Assembly (NCBI GenBank): GCA_964451325.1
Contig: CAYVHO010000003.1
Span: 62,001 to 126,000 of the forward strand
From: JAADHI01 sp964451325
GTDB lineage: Bacteria; Nitrospirota; Nitrospiria; SBBL01; JAADHI01
DNA: 64,000 nucleotides
Direction of reading: 5' to 3'
The position numbers and the translations under genes were made by a program. Below are positions 28,021 to 36,301 of the stretch, piece by piece. Positions within the stretch are counted from its first letter, which is position 1; every line of letters begins with the position of its first letter. A model generated the notes under the pieces. That model ran no database searches. It saw nothing but the letters and a program-made list of their open reading frames with translations, and had not been told where the DNA came from.

Positions 28021-28039
28021 ATTATGTTAGAAACACCCC

Positions 28040-28128
28040 ATATTTTCGACATTAAAGTTATTTAATATCGAAAATATAGCCTTACCCGACACTTATGTCA
28101 AATAACCACAATGTTTTCGATATTAAAA
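28040..28128 (-). promoter_or_regulatory. fic promoter with three-copy operator
   Basis: On the minus strand, TTGACA (28096-28101), a 17-base spacer and TATATT (28073-28078) form a strong promoter. A 17-bp inverted repeat (28040-28056 and 28061-28077, one mismatch, 4-base centre) overlaps the -10 and the start region. A third copy of the arm (28111-28128, core TTTTCGATATTAA) lies just upstream of the -35. The remaining gap to 28229 shows nothing recognisable. Confidence 0.75.
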
Positions 28129-28229
28129 GTCCGTTATATCAAAAACTAAATTTTAAAACCTTAGAGAGCAGACTGGAGGTTTGATCATCTAAGCTAACAG
28201 GGCTGTAGGAAAACCGATCAAATATTTTT

Positions 28230-29567
28230 CTAAGGAGAAACGGCTGGGTCGTTATCTGAATTCACATGCTGTGAAATGTTGTCACTTAAAATCGTCGGGT
28301 CACAGAGAAAAATAAAACGTGTCACCGGGCTGCTTGTCCCGGTGCAGGTGAGTCTTAATATTTCTGACTTTGCCTCTGCTCTTTGCTGAAAAAGAAGCCT
28401 TACTTTATCATCACCACGACTCGGAAGAAAGACAGGACGCTCTGCATCCGCCTCCCCAAAGGTCAATTGTGTCGGGAAACCTGATCCATCACTATTAAGC
28501 ACCCAAAGTTCTTTTGTGAGGTTTTGATCTCTCGCAAAGATCACCTGAGTGCCATCAGGAGAAAAAACGGGATCAAAATCAATATCACTCCCACCCGAAA
28601 GAGCTGCCTCATTCGCGCCATCCAGGCTATCCATGATAAACAAATCCGTTTCACCACTTGTTCGCTCTGAGGCAAAAACAATCCTGCTGCCATCCGGAGA
28701 ATAGGAGGGACGTGTGTCATTCACCGCATTTGCGGTCAATCGTGTTAAATTGCTACCATCTGGGTTCATGCGAAAAATTTCAAAATCTCCGTTCAGATTT
28801 GGGAAGCTCTCGCTGTTGAGATTGGAAGCAAAAACAATCGAATTTCCATCCGGGGAAAATGCAGGATCGATATCAGTCGCGGCATTATTTTGAGTCAGAT
28901 CGGTGGGATTTGTCCCTGTGCGACCCGCAATAAAAATGTCTTTGTCCCCACTTTTATTGGAAACGAACACAATATCTTTTCCGTCTGGCGAAAAAGCAGG
29001 GGATTCGTTGATTTCATCTGCCCCGGGCTGCTGCCCCTGCTGTCCCAGGGCATTATTGGTGACTTGTTTGATATTAGAACCGCCAATCGACATCGTAAAA
29101 ATCTCGAAATTCCCCGTGCGATCCGAGGAAAATGCCACCAAAGGCGTGTAACGAAATCCCTCGGTCGTGACGACTATTTGTCCGCCTGTCGTCACGGTAA
29201 TATCAACCAAACCCGAGAGAAAAACTGGCCCCGCCTCTGCAATGATAAAACTCGAATCTTGCACTTGGGTACAGGGAGAGGCCTTCTCACCAAACGAAAC
29301 AACGGTGTCCGCACCAAAATTAGTCCCTCGAATAAAAACAGGTGTGCCGCCTTGCACTGCCCCTTCAGCGGGGCCACGCTGTGTAGAAATCGAAGTAATG
29401 GTCGGAATGGCGCCTGGCGCCCGATTCTGCCCCAGACCACGGAGCTGGGCCGATGCATCAAGACAGCCCGGATTCGCACCACCGCTCGTGCTACAACTCA
29501 GCAAAAACAGGGAAAGCAAAAAAATACCCACAGACGCAAAACGACGCCCCCCCTTTTTTTTAATCAT
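28230..29567 (-). CDS. TolB-like beta-propeller lipoprotein with IPT/TIG domain
   Basis: The lipoprotein signal MIKKKGGRRFASVG ends in lipobox LLSC. An IPT/TIG-type Ig fold follows (about 55-140, with GGTPVFIRGTNFG), then WD40-like PD40 repeats with the TolB pattern SPDGxxIVFxSxxxGxxDIF (about six copies). Predicted envelope scaffold or binding protein; there is no catalytic motif. ATG 29567 overlaps the end of parA by eight bases, so translation is probably coupled. An upstream in-frame extension inside parA is unlikely. Confidence 0.82.
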   Translation of the reverse strand: MIKKKGGRRFASVGIFLLSLFLLSCSTSGGANPGCLDASAQLRGLGQNRAPGAIPTITSISTQRGPAEGAVQGGTPVFIRGTNFGADTVVSFGEKASPCTQVQDSSFIIAEAGPVFLSGLVDITVTTGGQIVVTTEGFRYTPLVAFSSDRTGNFEIFTMSIGGSNIKQVTNNALGQQGQQPGADEINESPAFSPDGKDIVFVSNKSGDKDIFIAGRTGTNPTDLTQNNAATDIDPAFSPDGNSIVFASNLNSESFPNLNGDFEIFRMNPDGSNLTRLTANAVNDTRPSYSPDGSRIVFASERTSGETDLFIMDSLDGANEAALSGGSDIDFDPVFSPDGTQVIFARDQNLTKELWVLNSDGSGFPTQLTFGEADAERPVFLPSRGDDKVRLLFQQRAEAKSEILRLTCTGTSSPVTRFIFLCDPTILSDNISQHVNSDNDPAVSP

Positions 29568-30321
29568 GGGCAATGACCTCTTTGGCAAGCGACAAATAGG
29601 CCTGCGCCCCACGAGAAAGGGCATCATAGAACAGGACAGGTTTACCATAACTTGGTGCTTCAGCCAGGGTGATGTTCCGCGGAATCACACTTTTAAAAAC
29701 CTGAGTCGTAAAATGACTTGTAATTTCTTCTGAAACCTGACGATTGAGATTATTGCGACTGTCATACATCGTTAAAACAATGCCTTCTATTTTGAGCGCA
29801 GGATTGAAAGATTTTTGCACAAGCTGCATCGTTCTTAAAAGCAGCTTCAAACCCTCCAAGGCGTAATATTCACATTGAAGGGGAACCAGCAGGGTATCCG
29901 CAGCCGTGAGGGCATTTAAGGTTAAAAATCCAAGGGAGGGCGGACAATCCATAATAATGTAATCATAATTCCCTCGAATGTCTTTTAAACCCTCTTTTAA
30001 AATGGTTTCACGGCCCTGCATGTCGGCCAGTTCGATCTCGGCACCCACCAAATCAATACTCGCGGGTAAGAGATCCAAGTGAGGGACTTCGGTTTTGATC
30101 TTAATTTCTGAAAAAGATTTTCGGCCGATTAAAAGATCGTATACACTGCTTTTGAGTGTATCACAGTCAATTCCGACCCCACTACTTGCGTTGCCTTGCG
30201 GATCAAGGTCGATCATCAAAACACGTTTTTCGGCAAGGGCCAGAGAGGCTGAAAGGTTAATCGCCGTTGTCGTCTTTGCGACACCTCCTTTTTGATTGGC
30301 CACTACAATAATTTTGCCCAT
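29560..30321 (-). CDS. ParA/Soj-family ATPase without adjacent ParB
   Basis: Deviant Walker A KGGVAKTTT, Walker A' DLDPQGNAS and Walker B YIIMDCPPSL identify a ParA/Soj partition ATPase, 253 residues from ATG 30321 (GAGGG just upstream). No parB or parS-like repeat is seen nearby. The partner downstream is a TolB-like lipoprotein, so it may position something other than the chromosome, or ParB may lie elsewhere. The 181-base gap upstream (30322-30502) holds no recognisable element. Confidence 0.88.
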   Translation of the reverse strand: MGKIIVVANQKGGVAKTTTAINLSASLALAEKRVLMIDLDPQGNASSGVGIDCDTLKSSVYDLLIGRKSFSEIKIKTEVPHLDLLPASIDLVGAEIELADMQGRETILKEGLKDIRGNYDYIIMDCPPSLGFLTLNALTAADTLLVPLQCEYYALEGLKLLLRTMQLVQKSFNPALKIEGIVLTMYDSRNNLNRQVSEEITSHFTTQVFKSVIPRNITLAEAPSYGKPVLFYDALSRGAQAYLSLAKEVIAHD

Positions 30322-30502
30322 AAACCCTCTAATTTCCATCAAAAATAGTGTCTGCGCCTTAGCATTTCTAAAGCTCGACATCGTAACATAGCGATTTTTG
30401 AAAAGGAAGAAAACGTGCAGAAAGGTGAGTGCTCGGTTAGAAATTTTAGGGGGAGGTCATATCCACTTTCTCTCACGACAATCCCCCAAGTCCGACAGTC
30501 TA

Positions 30503-32281
30503 CTAAAACGGCCAGAGCTTTGGGATAAACCAGGTACAGATCAGCCAAAACATAATGTTGAGCGGTGTCCCCACCCGGAGAAAATCTGAAAAACGATACT
30601 GACCCGGCCCGTAAATAAGGGTATTGGTTTGATAGCCCACAGGGGTCATAAAACTAAGTGAAGCACCAAACATGACGGCCATCAAAAAAGGGCGGGCATC
30701 CCAACCCTGAGACTCGGCCGCCACAATGGCAATCGGAGCCAATAAGGCCGCACTCGCGTTATTAGACATGGCTTCAGTCAGAATATTGGTAATAAAGAAA
30801 AAAGCAGAAAGCATCGCAAGCGGTCCCCAGGGGCCAATGTAAGTTACAAGGGCTTTTGCAACCAAAGCCGCCGCACCGCTCCTTTCCAAGGCAATGCCCA
30901 AAGTCAAAAGCCCTGCAAGCAAAAAAATCACTTTCCAGTCGATGGCTTCATAGGCCTCTTCCAAAGTCAAACACCCACTTAAAATCAAAATAATCGCACC
31001 CACAATGGCGCTCACGACGATAGGAAAAATACCCAAAGCACTGGTAATCACGACGCCAAAAACCACCGCTAAAGCAGGCACAACTTTCTGTTTGCGAAAA
31101 ACGGGCTGCTCGACTTCAGAAATAAAAACAAAAGCGGGGTGTTTTTTGAGCTGGACCAGGTGATCCCGTTTCACCTCAATAAGCAAGGCATCCCCCCCGC
31201 GCAAAACCGCTGTTTCCAGCTTTTCGTGCTGGACCGCACCACTGTGCCTTATGGCAAGCGGCGAGGCACCGAAACGATCCCGGAAACCGATATCTTCAAG
31301 GGACTTCCCATCCAACATCGAATGCGGCGCGATCACGGCTTCAACCAAAATCGCATGTTCAGATTCGAGGTCTTTATCCCGCCATTTCAAACCCGACTTA
31401 ATCACAATGCCTTCCCGTTCTTGAATTTCACGAATTTTGCTCACATTTGCCCGCACACGCAGAACGTCGTATTCCTGTAAGATTATCTCCTGAGAGGGCA
31501 TAGGCAGACGCCTGCCTCCTCTGAAAACCTCCAGAATATCAATGTCTAAATCCTGTACCAGGGGAGAATTCTTCAAGGTTTTGCCGACCGATTTTGCCTT
31601 TTGCAGCAAAATAATTTCAGTCAAATAATCACCCATACCAAATTTATCCGTGAGATCTTCTGCCAGGCCTTTATTTGGAATCATGGGGACCCCGATGAAA
31701 ACCATGTAAAGAATCCCGACACAAAAAATCATCAGGCCAATGGGCGAAAACTCAAACATGCCAAAAGAACCAATGCCCTCACGTTCTGCGATTGAATTCA
31801 CAAGAATATTGGTGGATGTTCCGATGAGTGTGCAGGCACCACCAAAAATCGAAGCAAAAGAGAGTGGCATTAGCAATTTAGAGGGACTGACTTTGGCTTC
31901 CCGTGCGATTCCCAGAACAATGGGCATAAAAATCGCCACGGTCGCTGTATTATTCACAAAAGCCGAGATGAATCCCACAACCAACATCATGCAAATCAGG
32001 GCGACCCAAAAACTATGTCGACCAATGCGCTCCAAAGTCAAAGAGACCACTCTCAGCGCACCGGTTTTAAACAAACCCGCACTCACCACAAACATGGCTG
32101 CGACGGTCACCGTCGCCGTATTACTAAAACCCGAAATACCCTCTTCGAGAGAAATCACACGACTGACCAACAGCGTCGCCATCACCATGAGCGCCACAAG
32201 ATCGACGGGGAATCGCTCTGTGACAAAAAGCAGAACAGTACTCAGGACGAGGACAAAAACAAAGGCAATTTCGAATGTCAT
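30503..32281 (-). CDS. SLC13/DASS-type permease with two TrkA-C domains
   Basis: About 11-12 membrane helices split by a soluble insert (about residues 200-390) containing two RCK_C/TrkA-C-like repeats (for example DLDILEVFRGGRRLPMP and SMLDGKSLEDIGFRDRFGAS). The SNTATVT and NNASAALLAPIA loops resemble DASS/ArsB-type sodium-anion symporters. Proteins with this architecture transport sulfate or dicarboxylates in characterised cases; the substrate here cannot be read. It stands alone, upstream of parA. Confidence 0.82.
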   Translation of the reverse strand: MTFEIAFVFVLVLSTVLLFVTERFPVDLVALMVMATLLVSRVISLEEGISGFSNTATVTVAAMFVVSAGLFKTGALRVVSLTLERIGRHSFWVALICMMLVVGFISAFVNNTATVAIFMPIVLGIAREAKVSPSKLLMPLSFASIFGGACTLIGTSTNILVNSIAEREGIGSFGMFEFSPIGLMIFCVGILYMVFIGVPMIPNKGLAEDLTDKFGMGDYLTEIILLQKAKSVGKTLKNSPLVQDLDIDILEVFRGGRRLPMPSQEIILQEYDVLRVRANVSKIREIQEREGIVIKSGLKWRDKDLESEHAILVEAVIAPHSMLDGKSLEDIGFRDRFGASPLAIRHSGAVQHEKLETAVLRGGDALLIEVKRDHLVQLKKHPAFVFISEVEQPVFRKQKVVPALAVVFGVVITSALGIFPIVVSAIVGAIILILSGCLTLEEAYEAIDWKVIFLLAGLLTLGIALERSGAAALVAKALVTYIGPWGPLAMLSAFFFITNILTEAMSNNASAALLAPIAIVAAESQGWDARPFLMAVMFGASLSFMTPVGYQTNTLIYGPGQYRFSDFLRVGTPLNIMFWLICTWFIPKLWPF

Positions 32282-32401
32282 GAAGTGCTTCCCCCCCCCT
32301 TCATTCGATCAGACAAACAAGTCGATATTATGGTGAGCTGGTATGACAATGTACCTGATTTAGCAGTTGTGATACAAATGTCACCGGAAAAGCGAATAGA
32401 A

Positions 32402-33031
32402 TCAGAGCGTCCTCAAGGCTTGCAATAAATTTCTACAACGGGCCTGAATATCACCTGCCGTCGAAATCTCCGAAATCATCGCCACGCCGTCGGCTCCCAC
32501 TGCGAAAATTTCTGAGAATCGGCTTTGATTCATCCCCCCGATCGCAAAAAGAGGCATCTGAATTTCCAATGCGGCTTGCTTAAAAAATGTGAGGCTGAGC
32601 GGTGCACCGTAAGGGCGTTTTGAAGGCGTCTCATAAACCGGTCCGAGTACCGCAAAATCCGCCCCCAAAGATTCTGCCTGCTTGAGTTCAGAAAGGGAAT
32701 GACAGGAAACCGCAATCAACTTATCAGGCCCGACAAGAGATCTCACCACGTCAACAGACAAAGCACTCGAAGGCAAGTGCACCCCGGCCGCATCCAAGGC
32801 AAGACAAAGATCCACACGATCATTGATCATCAAAGACACCCCATAATGATCTGTGATTTTTTTTACCTTCACGGCCAAGTCAAATTGCTTCTGCGCTGAA
32901 AGATCCTTTTCTCGAAATTGAATAGCAGAAACCCCTGCCGATGCGGCCGCTTCAATGACTTGAAGCAAGGGACGACCCGCCGTCTGGTGGCGGTCCGTAA
33001 TCATGTAGAGCTTAAAATTCAGAGAGGTCAT
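32402..33031 (-). CDS. thiE: Thiamine-phosphate synthase
   Basis: TIM-barrel enzyme joining HMP-PP and thiazole phosphate to make thiamine phosphate. Motifs: YMITDR, IQFREKDL, LMINDRVDLCLALDAAGVHL and PVYETPSKR, 209 residues. It ends the thiS-thiG-thiE run. The start has no good ribosome site, and TATAAT sits just before it, probably by chance. Confidence 0.93.
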   Translation of the reverse strand: MTSLNFKLYMITDRHQTAGRPLLQVIEAAASAGVSAIQFREKDLSAQKQFDLAVKVKKITDHYGVSLMINDRVDLCLALDAAGVHLPSSALSVDVVRSLVGPDKLIAVSCHSLSELKQAESLGADFAVLGPVYETPSKRPYGAPLSLTFFKQAALEIQMPLFAIGGMNQSRFSEIFAVGADGVAMISEISTAGDIQARCRNLLQALRTL

Positions 33032-33080
33032 CTCATTATAGGAAAATCTAAAGAGAGGAAGGATCGATCAAAAAAGACCT

Positions 33081-33860
33081 TTATTCAATCATGCCTTCAA
33101 TGGGACTGCTGGCTTGTGCGTAGAGTTTTTTGGGAATACGGCCCGCAAGATGCGCGAGACGCCCGGCTTTTACACCCAGATTCATGGCCTCGGCCATTTG
33201 GATGGGATTGTCTGCCCCTGCAATGGCGGTATTCATCAAAATACCGTCACAGCCCAATTCCATTGCAATTGCAGCATCCGAAGCCGTCCCCACACCTGCA
33301 TCCACAATAATTGGAACAGAAATAGTTTCCATCATAATTTGAATGTTGTAGGGATTACGGATGCCTAAACCAGAGCCAATGGGCGCGGCCAGTGGCATGA
33401 CAACCGCAGCCCCGGCATCGACCAATTTTCGGGCCATAATGGGATCATCATTGGTATAAGGCAAGACAATAAATCCCTCTTTTGCAAGGACCTCGGTGGC
33501 TTCTAAGAGCGCTTCATTGTCAGGAAAGAGGGTGCGCTGATCCCCAATCACCTCAAGCTTGACCATGTCGGAAACCCCCGCCGAACGGGCCAGACGTGCG
33601 GTACGAATGGCATCTTCTGCGGTGTAGCAACCTGCGGTATTGGGGAGAATTTTGTAAATTTTGGGATCAAGATAGTCCAGCAGATTTTCTTCTGAGCGAT
33701 CCAGGATATTCACCCGTCTCACCGCAACGGTAACACAATCTGCCCCAGAAGCTTCAATGGCCTTTTTTGTTTCTTCGAATGAGGCGTATTTGCCCGTACC
33801 CACGATTAAACGTGAACGAAATTGAATCTCTCCAATCACCAAGGGTGTATCAACAGGCAT
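33081..33860 (-). CDS. thiG: Thiazole synthase
   Basis: Builds the thiazole phosphate of thiamine from deoxyxylulose phosphate, dehydroglycine and ThiS-thiocarboxylate. 259 residues with SRLIVGTGKY, the Schiff-base lysine region MVKLEVIGD and VPIIVDAGVGTASDAA. Its start codon overlaps the thiS stop (TAATG). The ribosome site GGAGGAGG encodes the C-terminal glycines of ThiS. Confidence 0.96.
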   Translation of the reverse strand: MPVDTPLVIGEIQFRSRLIVGTGKYASFEETKKAIEASGADCVTVAVRRVNILDRSEENLLDYLDPKIYKILPNTAGCYTAEDAIRTARLARSAGVSDMVKLEVIGDQRTLFPDNEALLEATEVLAKEGFIVLPYTNDDPIMARKLVDAGAAVVMPLAAPIGSGLGIRNPYNIQIMMETISVPIIVDAGVGTASDAAIAMELGCDGILMNTAIAGADNPIQMAEAMNLGVKAGRLAHLAGRIPKKLYAQASSPIEGMIE

Positions 33861-34063
33861 TATTTTCCTCCTCCAATGAAACGAATAACCTCCACGATGT
33901 CGCCATCCCGCAAAACTGTGGCATCATAAGCTTGACGGTCGATGACAGTCAAATTTATCTCAACGGCAATACCATCCACCGCAATTTCAAACTGCCGCAA
34001 CAATTGCAGCACATTTGAATTTGGCGACATTTCCTGTTTTATGCCATTAACTTCGATAAGCAT
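33860..34063 (-). CDS. thiS: Sulfur carrier protein ThiS
   Basis: 67-residue ubiquitin-fold sulfur carrier, recognised from its pairing with thiG and the ending VIRFIGGGK. Known ThiS proteins end in GG or GGG, the glycine being adenylated by ThiF. Here one Lys follows. No TPP riboswitch was seen in the 32 bases between this gene and the upstream terminator. Confidence 0.85.
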   Translation of the reverse strand: MLIEVNGIKQEMSPNSNVLQLLRQFEIAVDGIAVEINLTVIDRQAYDATVLRDGDIVEVIRFIGGGK

Positions 34064-34095
34064 AAAATTAAAACCATCCGTTTGAGACGAAGGAT

Positions 34096-34134
34096 AAAAA
34101 AAGGCGCTGCCAATAAAAAAACGGGCAGCGCCTT
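34096..34134 (-). terminator. Rho-independent terminator after erpA
   Basis: On the minus strand, AAGGCGCTGCC pairs with GGCAGCGCCTT (11 bp) around a 12-base loop and runs into seven T. It separates the erpA unit from thiSGE. Confidence 0.92.
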
Positions 34135-34208
34135 ACTTTGATTTATTTTTACAAAGGTGAATGAGGCCAGTGGAAAAAATAATCAGATGGATGCAATCTT
34201 CAGGGTAC

Positions 34209-34529
34209 TTAGTTAAAAGATTGTCCACAGCCACAGGTTGTTTTAGCATTTGGGTTTTTGATCGAAAAACCGGCATTTTGCAAGTCATCCAAATAATCCA
34301 CCTCAGTTCCCTTTAACATCGGCGCACTAAAGGGATCGATAAAGACCTTCAGACCATGCATTTCAAGCACGTCGTCTTCATCCGTTTCGGCTTCCTCAAA
34401 GGCCATCCCATATTGAAAACCAGAACAGCCGCCGCCTTCGACATAAACCCGCAAACCAAAACCGGCTTTTTCTTCAGCCGCCATGATTTCCTTTACTTTT
34501 TCACTCGCACGTTCGGTAATAATAACCAT
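34209..34529 (-). CDS. erpA: A-type iron-sulfur carrier (ErpA/HesB family)
   Basis: 106-residue A-type carrier that delivers Fe-S clusters to apo-proteins. The three conserved cysteines are present: GGGCSGFQY (Cys35) and TTCGCGQSF near the end. AGGAG lies before the ATG. It directly follows the NuoF-like gene, which itself needs a 4Fe-4S cluster, and is the last gene before a strong terminator. Confidence 0.92.
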   Translation of the reverse strand: MVIITERASEKVKEIMAAEEKAGFGLRVYVEGGGCSGFQYGMAFEEAETDEDDVLEMHGLKVFIDPFSAPMLKGTEVDYLDDLQNAGFSIKNPNAKTTCGCGQSFN

Positions 34530-34604
34530 CTTTTACTCCTGTCTTCGCTAGATACGCTCTTAGACCCATTATATCAAAAAATTGACCTGCAATGCTGCAA
34601 AAGC

Positions 34605-35900
34605 TTAAGGAACAGGCTGAGAAACCAAGGAACAGCGCCCCACCTCAACATGAGCCTCAAATTCGTGCCGAAAGTGACTCAAGATACTCTCCACCGCAAT
34701 TGCAGCGCCAGTCAATAAAAAACATTGTCCCCGCCCTTTGACCATTTCACAGGATTGTTCAGCTTGTTTAATATCGTTTTCCGTGCCTTTACCTGCTTCG
34801 ATTTTTTCTAAGATTTCGGACAGATGAAGCGTTCCCAAATGACAGGGAGGACATTGACCACAGCTTTCATTTGCAAAAAATCGGGCATATTGAATCGCAA
34901 CCTGAACCATACAGGCTTCTTCAGACATCACAATGACCGCACCCGTACCCAAGCCCGTGTCGGCTGCTTTCAATGAATCAAAATCCAATGTAAGATCCGA
35001 TTTTGAAGCAGGGAGCACGTGTACCGACGGGCCACCCGGAAAAACGGCTTTTAAAGCAAGGCCCTCTTTAATTCCACCGCCACATTCCTGAATTAGCGCT
35101 TGCAATGAAGTTCCCAATGGACGCTCGTAAAGCCCGGGACGATTCACATCGCCCGTCAAGGTAAAAACCATGGTGCCTGGAGAACTGGGTACTCCAATCG
35201 CCCGAAATGCCGCGGCACCCTCCCGGACAATAAAAGGCACATTCGACAAACTCTCCGCATTATTAACAACCGTCGGCTTGCCATAAAGGCCATGCATGGT
35301 CGGATAATAGGGTGGCTTCTGTCGCGGCTTGGCCTCCCGACCTTCGATCACCTCAAGCAAGGCCGTCTCCTCTCCCGCAACGTAAGACCCCGGACTCTCA
35401 CAAACCTTGAGCACAATGCCCGATGCAGAACCTTCGCCCCAATGCCCCTCAGCTTTTGAAACACGCAAGGCTTCATCCATAAACACAAGCTCTTCGGTGT
35501 AGCGGCAATTGATAAAAAGATAGGCCTCATCTGCACCCACCGTAAAAGCCGCGATGAGCACACCCTCAATCAACTGATGGGGATTTGTACGCAACAAATA
35601 ACGATCTTTAAAGGTTCCCGGCTCATCTTCGGCGGCATTACAGCAAAGATAACGCTTCTTCTCACTCTGCTGCATGACCATGTCCCACTTCTTCCAAGTC
35701 GGAAAACCCGCACCGCCGCGTCCACGCAGACCCGCAGCTTTCACGGCGTCTCTGACACCGGAAGGCGCGAGTGACTCCATGGCCTTCGAGAGCCCCACAT
35801 AGCCCCCTTTCAGGCAATAGGCCTCATAACTTAAGGGCTGGACGGAGCACAAGGCTTCAAGGGAAACATCTCTCTCCGTTAATATCCGCGTCTCTTCCAA
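34605..35900 (-). CDS. NuoF-like NADH-binding flavoprotein subunit (isolated)
   Basis: Resembles the 51-kDa NuoF/HoxF-type subunit. The FMN/NADH loop GLRGRGGAGFPTWKKW, the segment CNAAEDEPGTFKDR and the 4Fe-4S ligands SCGQCPPC plus a later Cys in GRGQCFLL are all visible. 431 residues is typical. NuoE and NuoG are not adjacent, so it may serve another NAD-linked complex or supply an elsewhere-encoded one. The start is TTG with AAAGG nine bases upstream. It follows the zinc-ribbon gene by 37 bases in the predicted sigma-54 unit. Confidence 0.9.
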   Translation of the reverse strand: MEETRILTERDVSLEALCSVQPLSYEAYCLKGGYVGLSKAMESLAPSGVRDAVKAAGLRGRGGAGFPTWKKWDMVMQQSEKKRYLCCNAAEDEPGTFKDRYLLRTNPHQLIEGVLIAAFTVGADEAYLFINCRYTEELVFMDEALRVSKAEGHWGEGSASGIVLKVCESPGSYVAGEETALLEVIEGREAKPRQKPPYYPTMHGLYGKPTVVNNAESLSNVPFIVREGAAAFRAIGVPSSPGTMVFTLTGDVNRPGLYERPLGTSLQALIQECGGGIKEGLALKAVFPGGPSVHVLPASKSDLTLDFDSLKAADTGLGTGAVIVMSEEACMVQVAIQYARFFANESCGQCPPCHLGTLHLSEILEKIEAGKGTENDIKQAEQSCEMVKGRGQCFLLTGAAIAVESILSHFRHEFEAHVEVGRCSLVSQPVP

Positions 35901-35937
35901 AAATACGACCTTTGCAATTTTCTTTAAAAATTGATGT

Positions 35938-36129
35938 CTAGTAAGACATCAATTTTCGATTTCTAGCCTGGTGGTGCGGACGATTCTCTCGGTTCGAATG
36001 GATCTGTGGATCAAGAATTTCCCCACAGGCCATACATCGAAACCCAGAAAAAGAAAGTTCACCGGTATCACTTCTTAAATCTTCAAAACGCTGAGGAACC
36101 ATAAAACCACTACACCTGGGACAACTCAT
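35938..36129 (-). CDS. Small zinc-ribbon protein
   Basis: 63-residue protein with CPRC (residues 3-6) and CMAC (about 32-35), a two-knuckle zinc ribbon. The middle contains RFEDLRSDTGELSF, and the tail is basic. An AAGGAGG ribosome site lies seven bases before ATG. It is the first gene after the -24/-12 promoter. Function unknown; possibly a nucleic-acid or protein-binding accessory factor. Confidence 0.75.
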   Translation of the reverse strand: MSCPRCSGFMVPQRFEDLRSDTGELSFSGFRCMACGEILDPQIHSNRENRPHHQARNRKLMSY

Positions 36130-36173
36130 TTAAACCTCCTTGTTGGATAGAATGATGTTTGTCTTAAGCTTAT

Positions 36174-36190
36174 AGCAATTTTGATGCCAA
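36174..36190 (-). promoter_or_regulatory. Sigma-54 (-24/-12) promoter
   Basis: On the minus strand, TTGGCATCAAAATTGCT matches the sigma-54 pattern TGGCA-N6-TTGCW, with GG and GC elements ten bases apart. Predicted start near 36163, about 34 bases before the zinc-ribbon gene. Confidence 0.82.
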
Positions 36191-36240
36191 CAAATAAACA
36201 TGCGAAATACCTCATTAAATCAATATGTTCAGTTTTTTAA

Positions 36241-36301
36241 CGTTTCACGCTCACGTTTCAATGTGAACCGAAACTATAACAATTGTTTCACTAAGAAACA
36301 A
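36241..36301. promoter_or_regulatory. Candidate upstream activator sites for the sigma-54 promoter
   Basis: A perfect dyad TTGTTTC-N5-GAAACAA (36283-36301) and a looser array of GTTTC/GAAAC half-sites (36242-36274, including two GTTTCA direct repeats) lie 60-130 bases upstream of the -24/-12 promoter. That is where enhancer-binding proteins act. They also overlap the end of the activator gene. Confidence 0.55.

Noticed and set aside
33032..33045. TATAAT before thiE as a promoter
   Set aside because: It would place the transcription start inside the gene and there is no -35; thiE is likely read with thiG.
32402..34095. TPP riboswitch for the thi genes
   Set aside because: Only 32 bases separate thiS from the upstream terminator and no THI-box pattern is visible.
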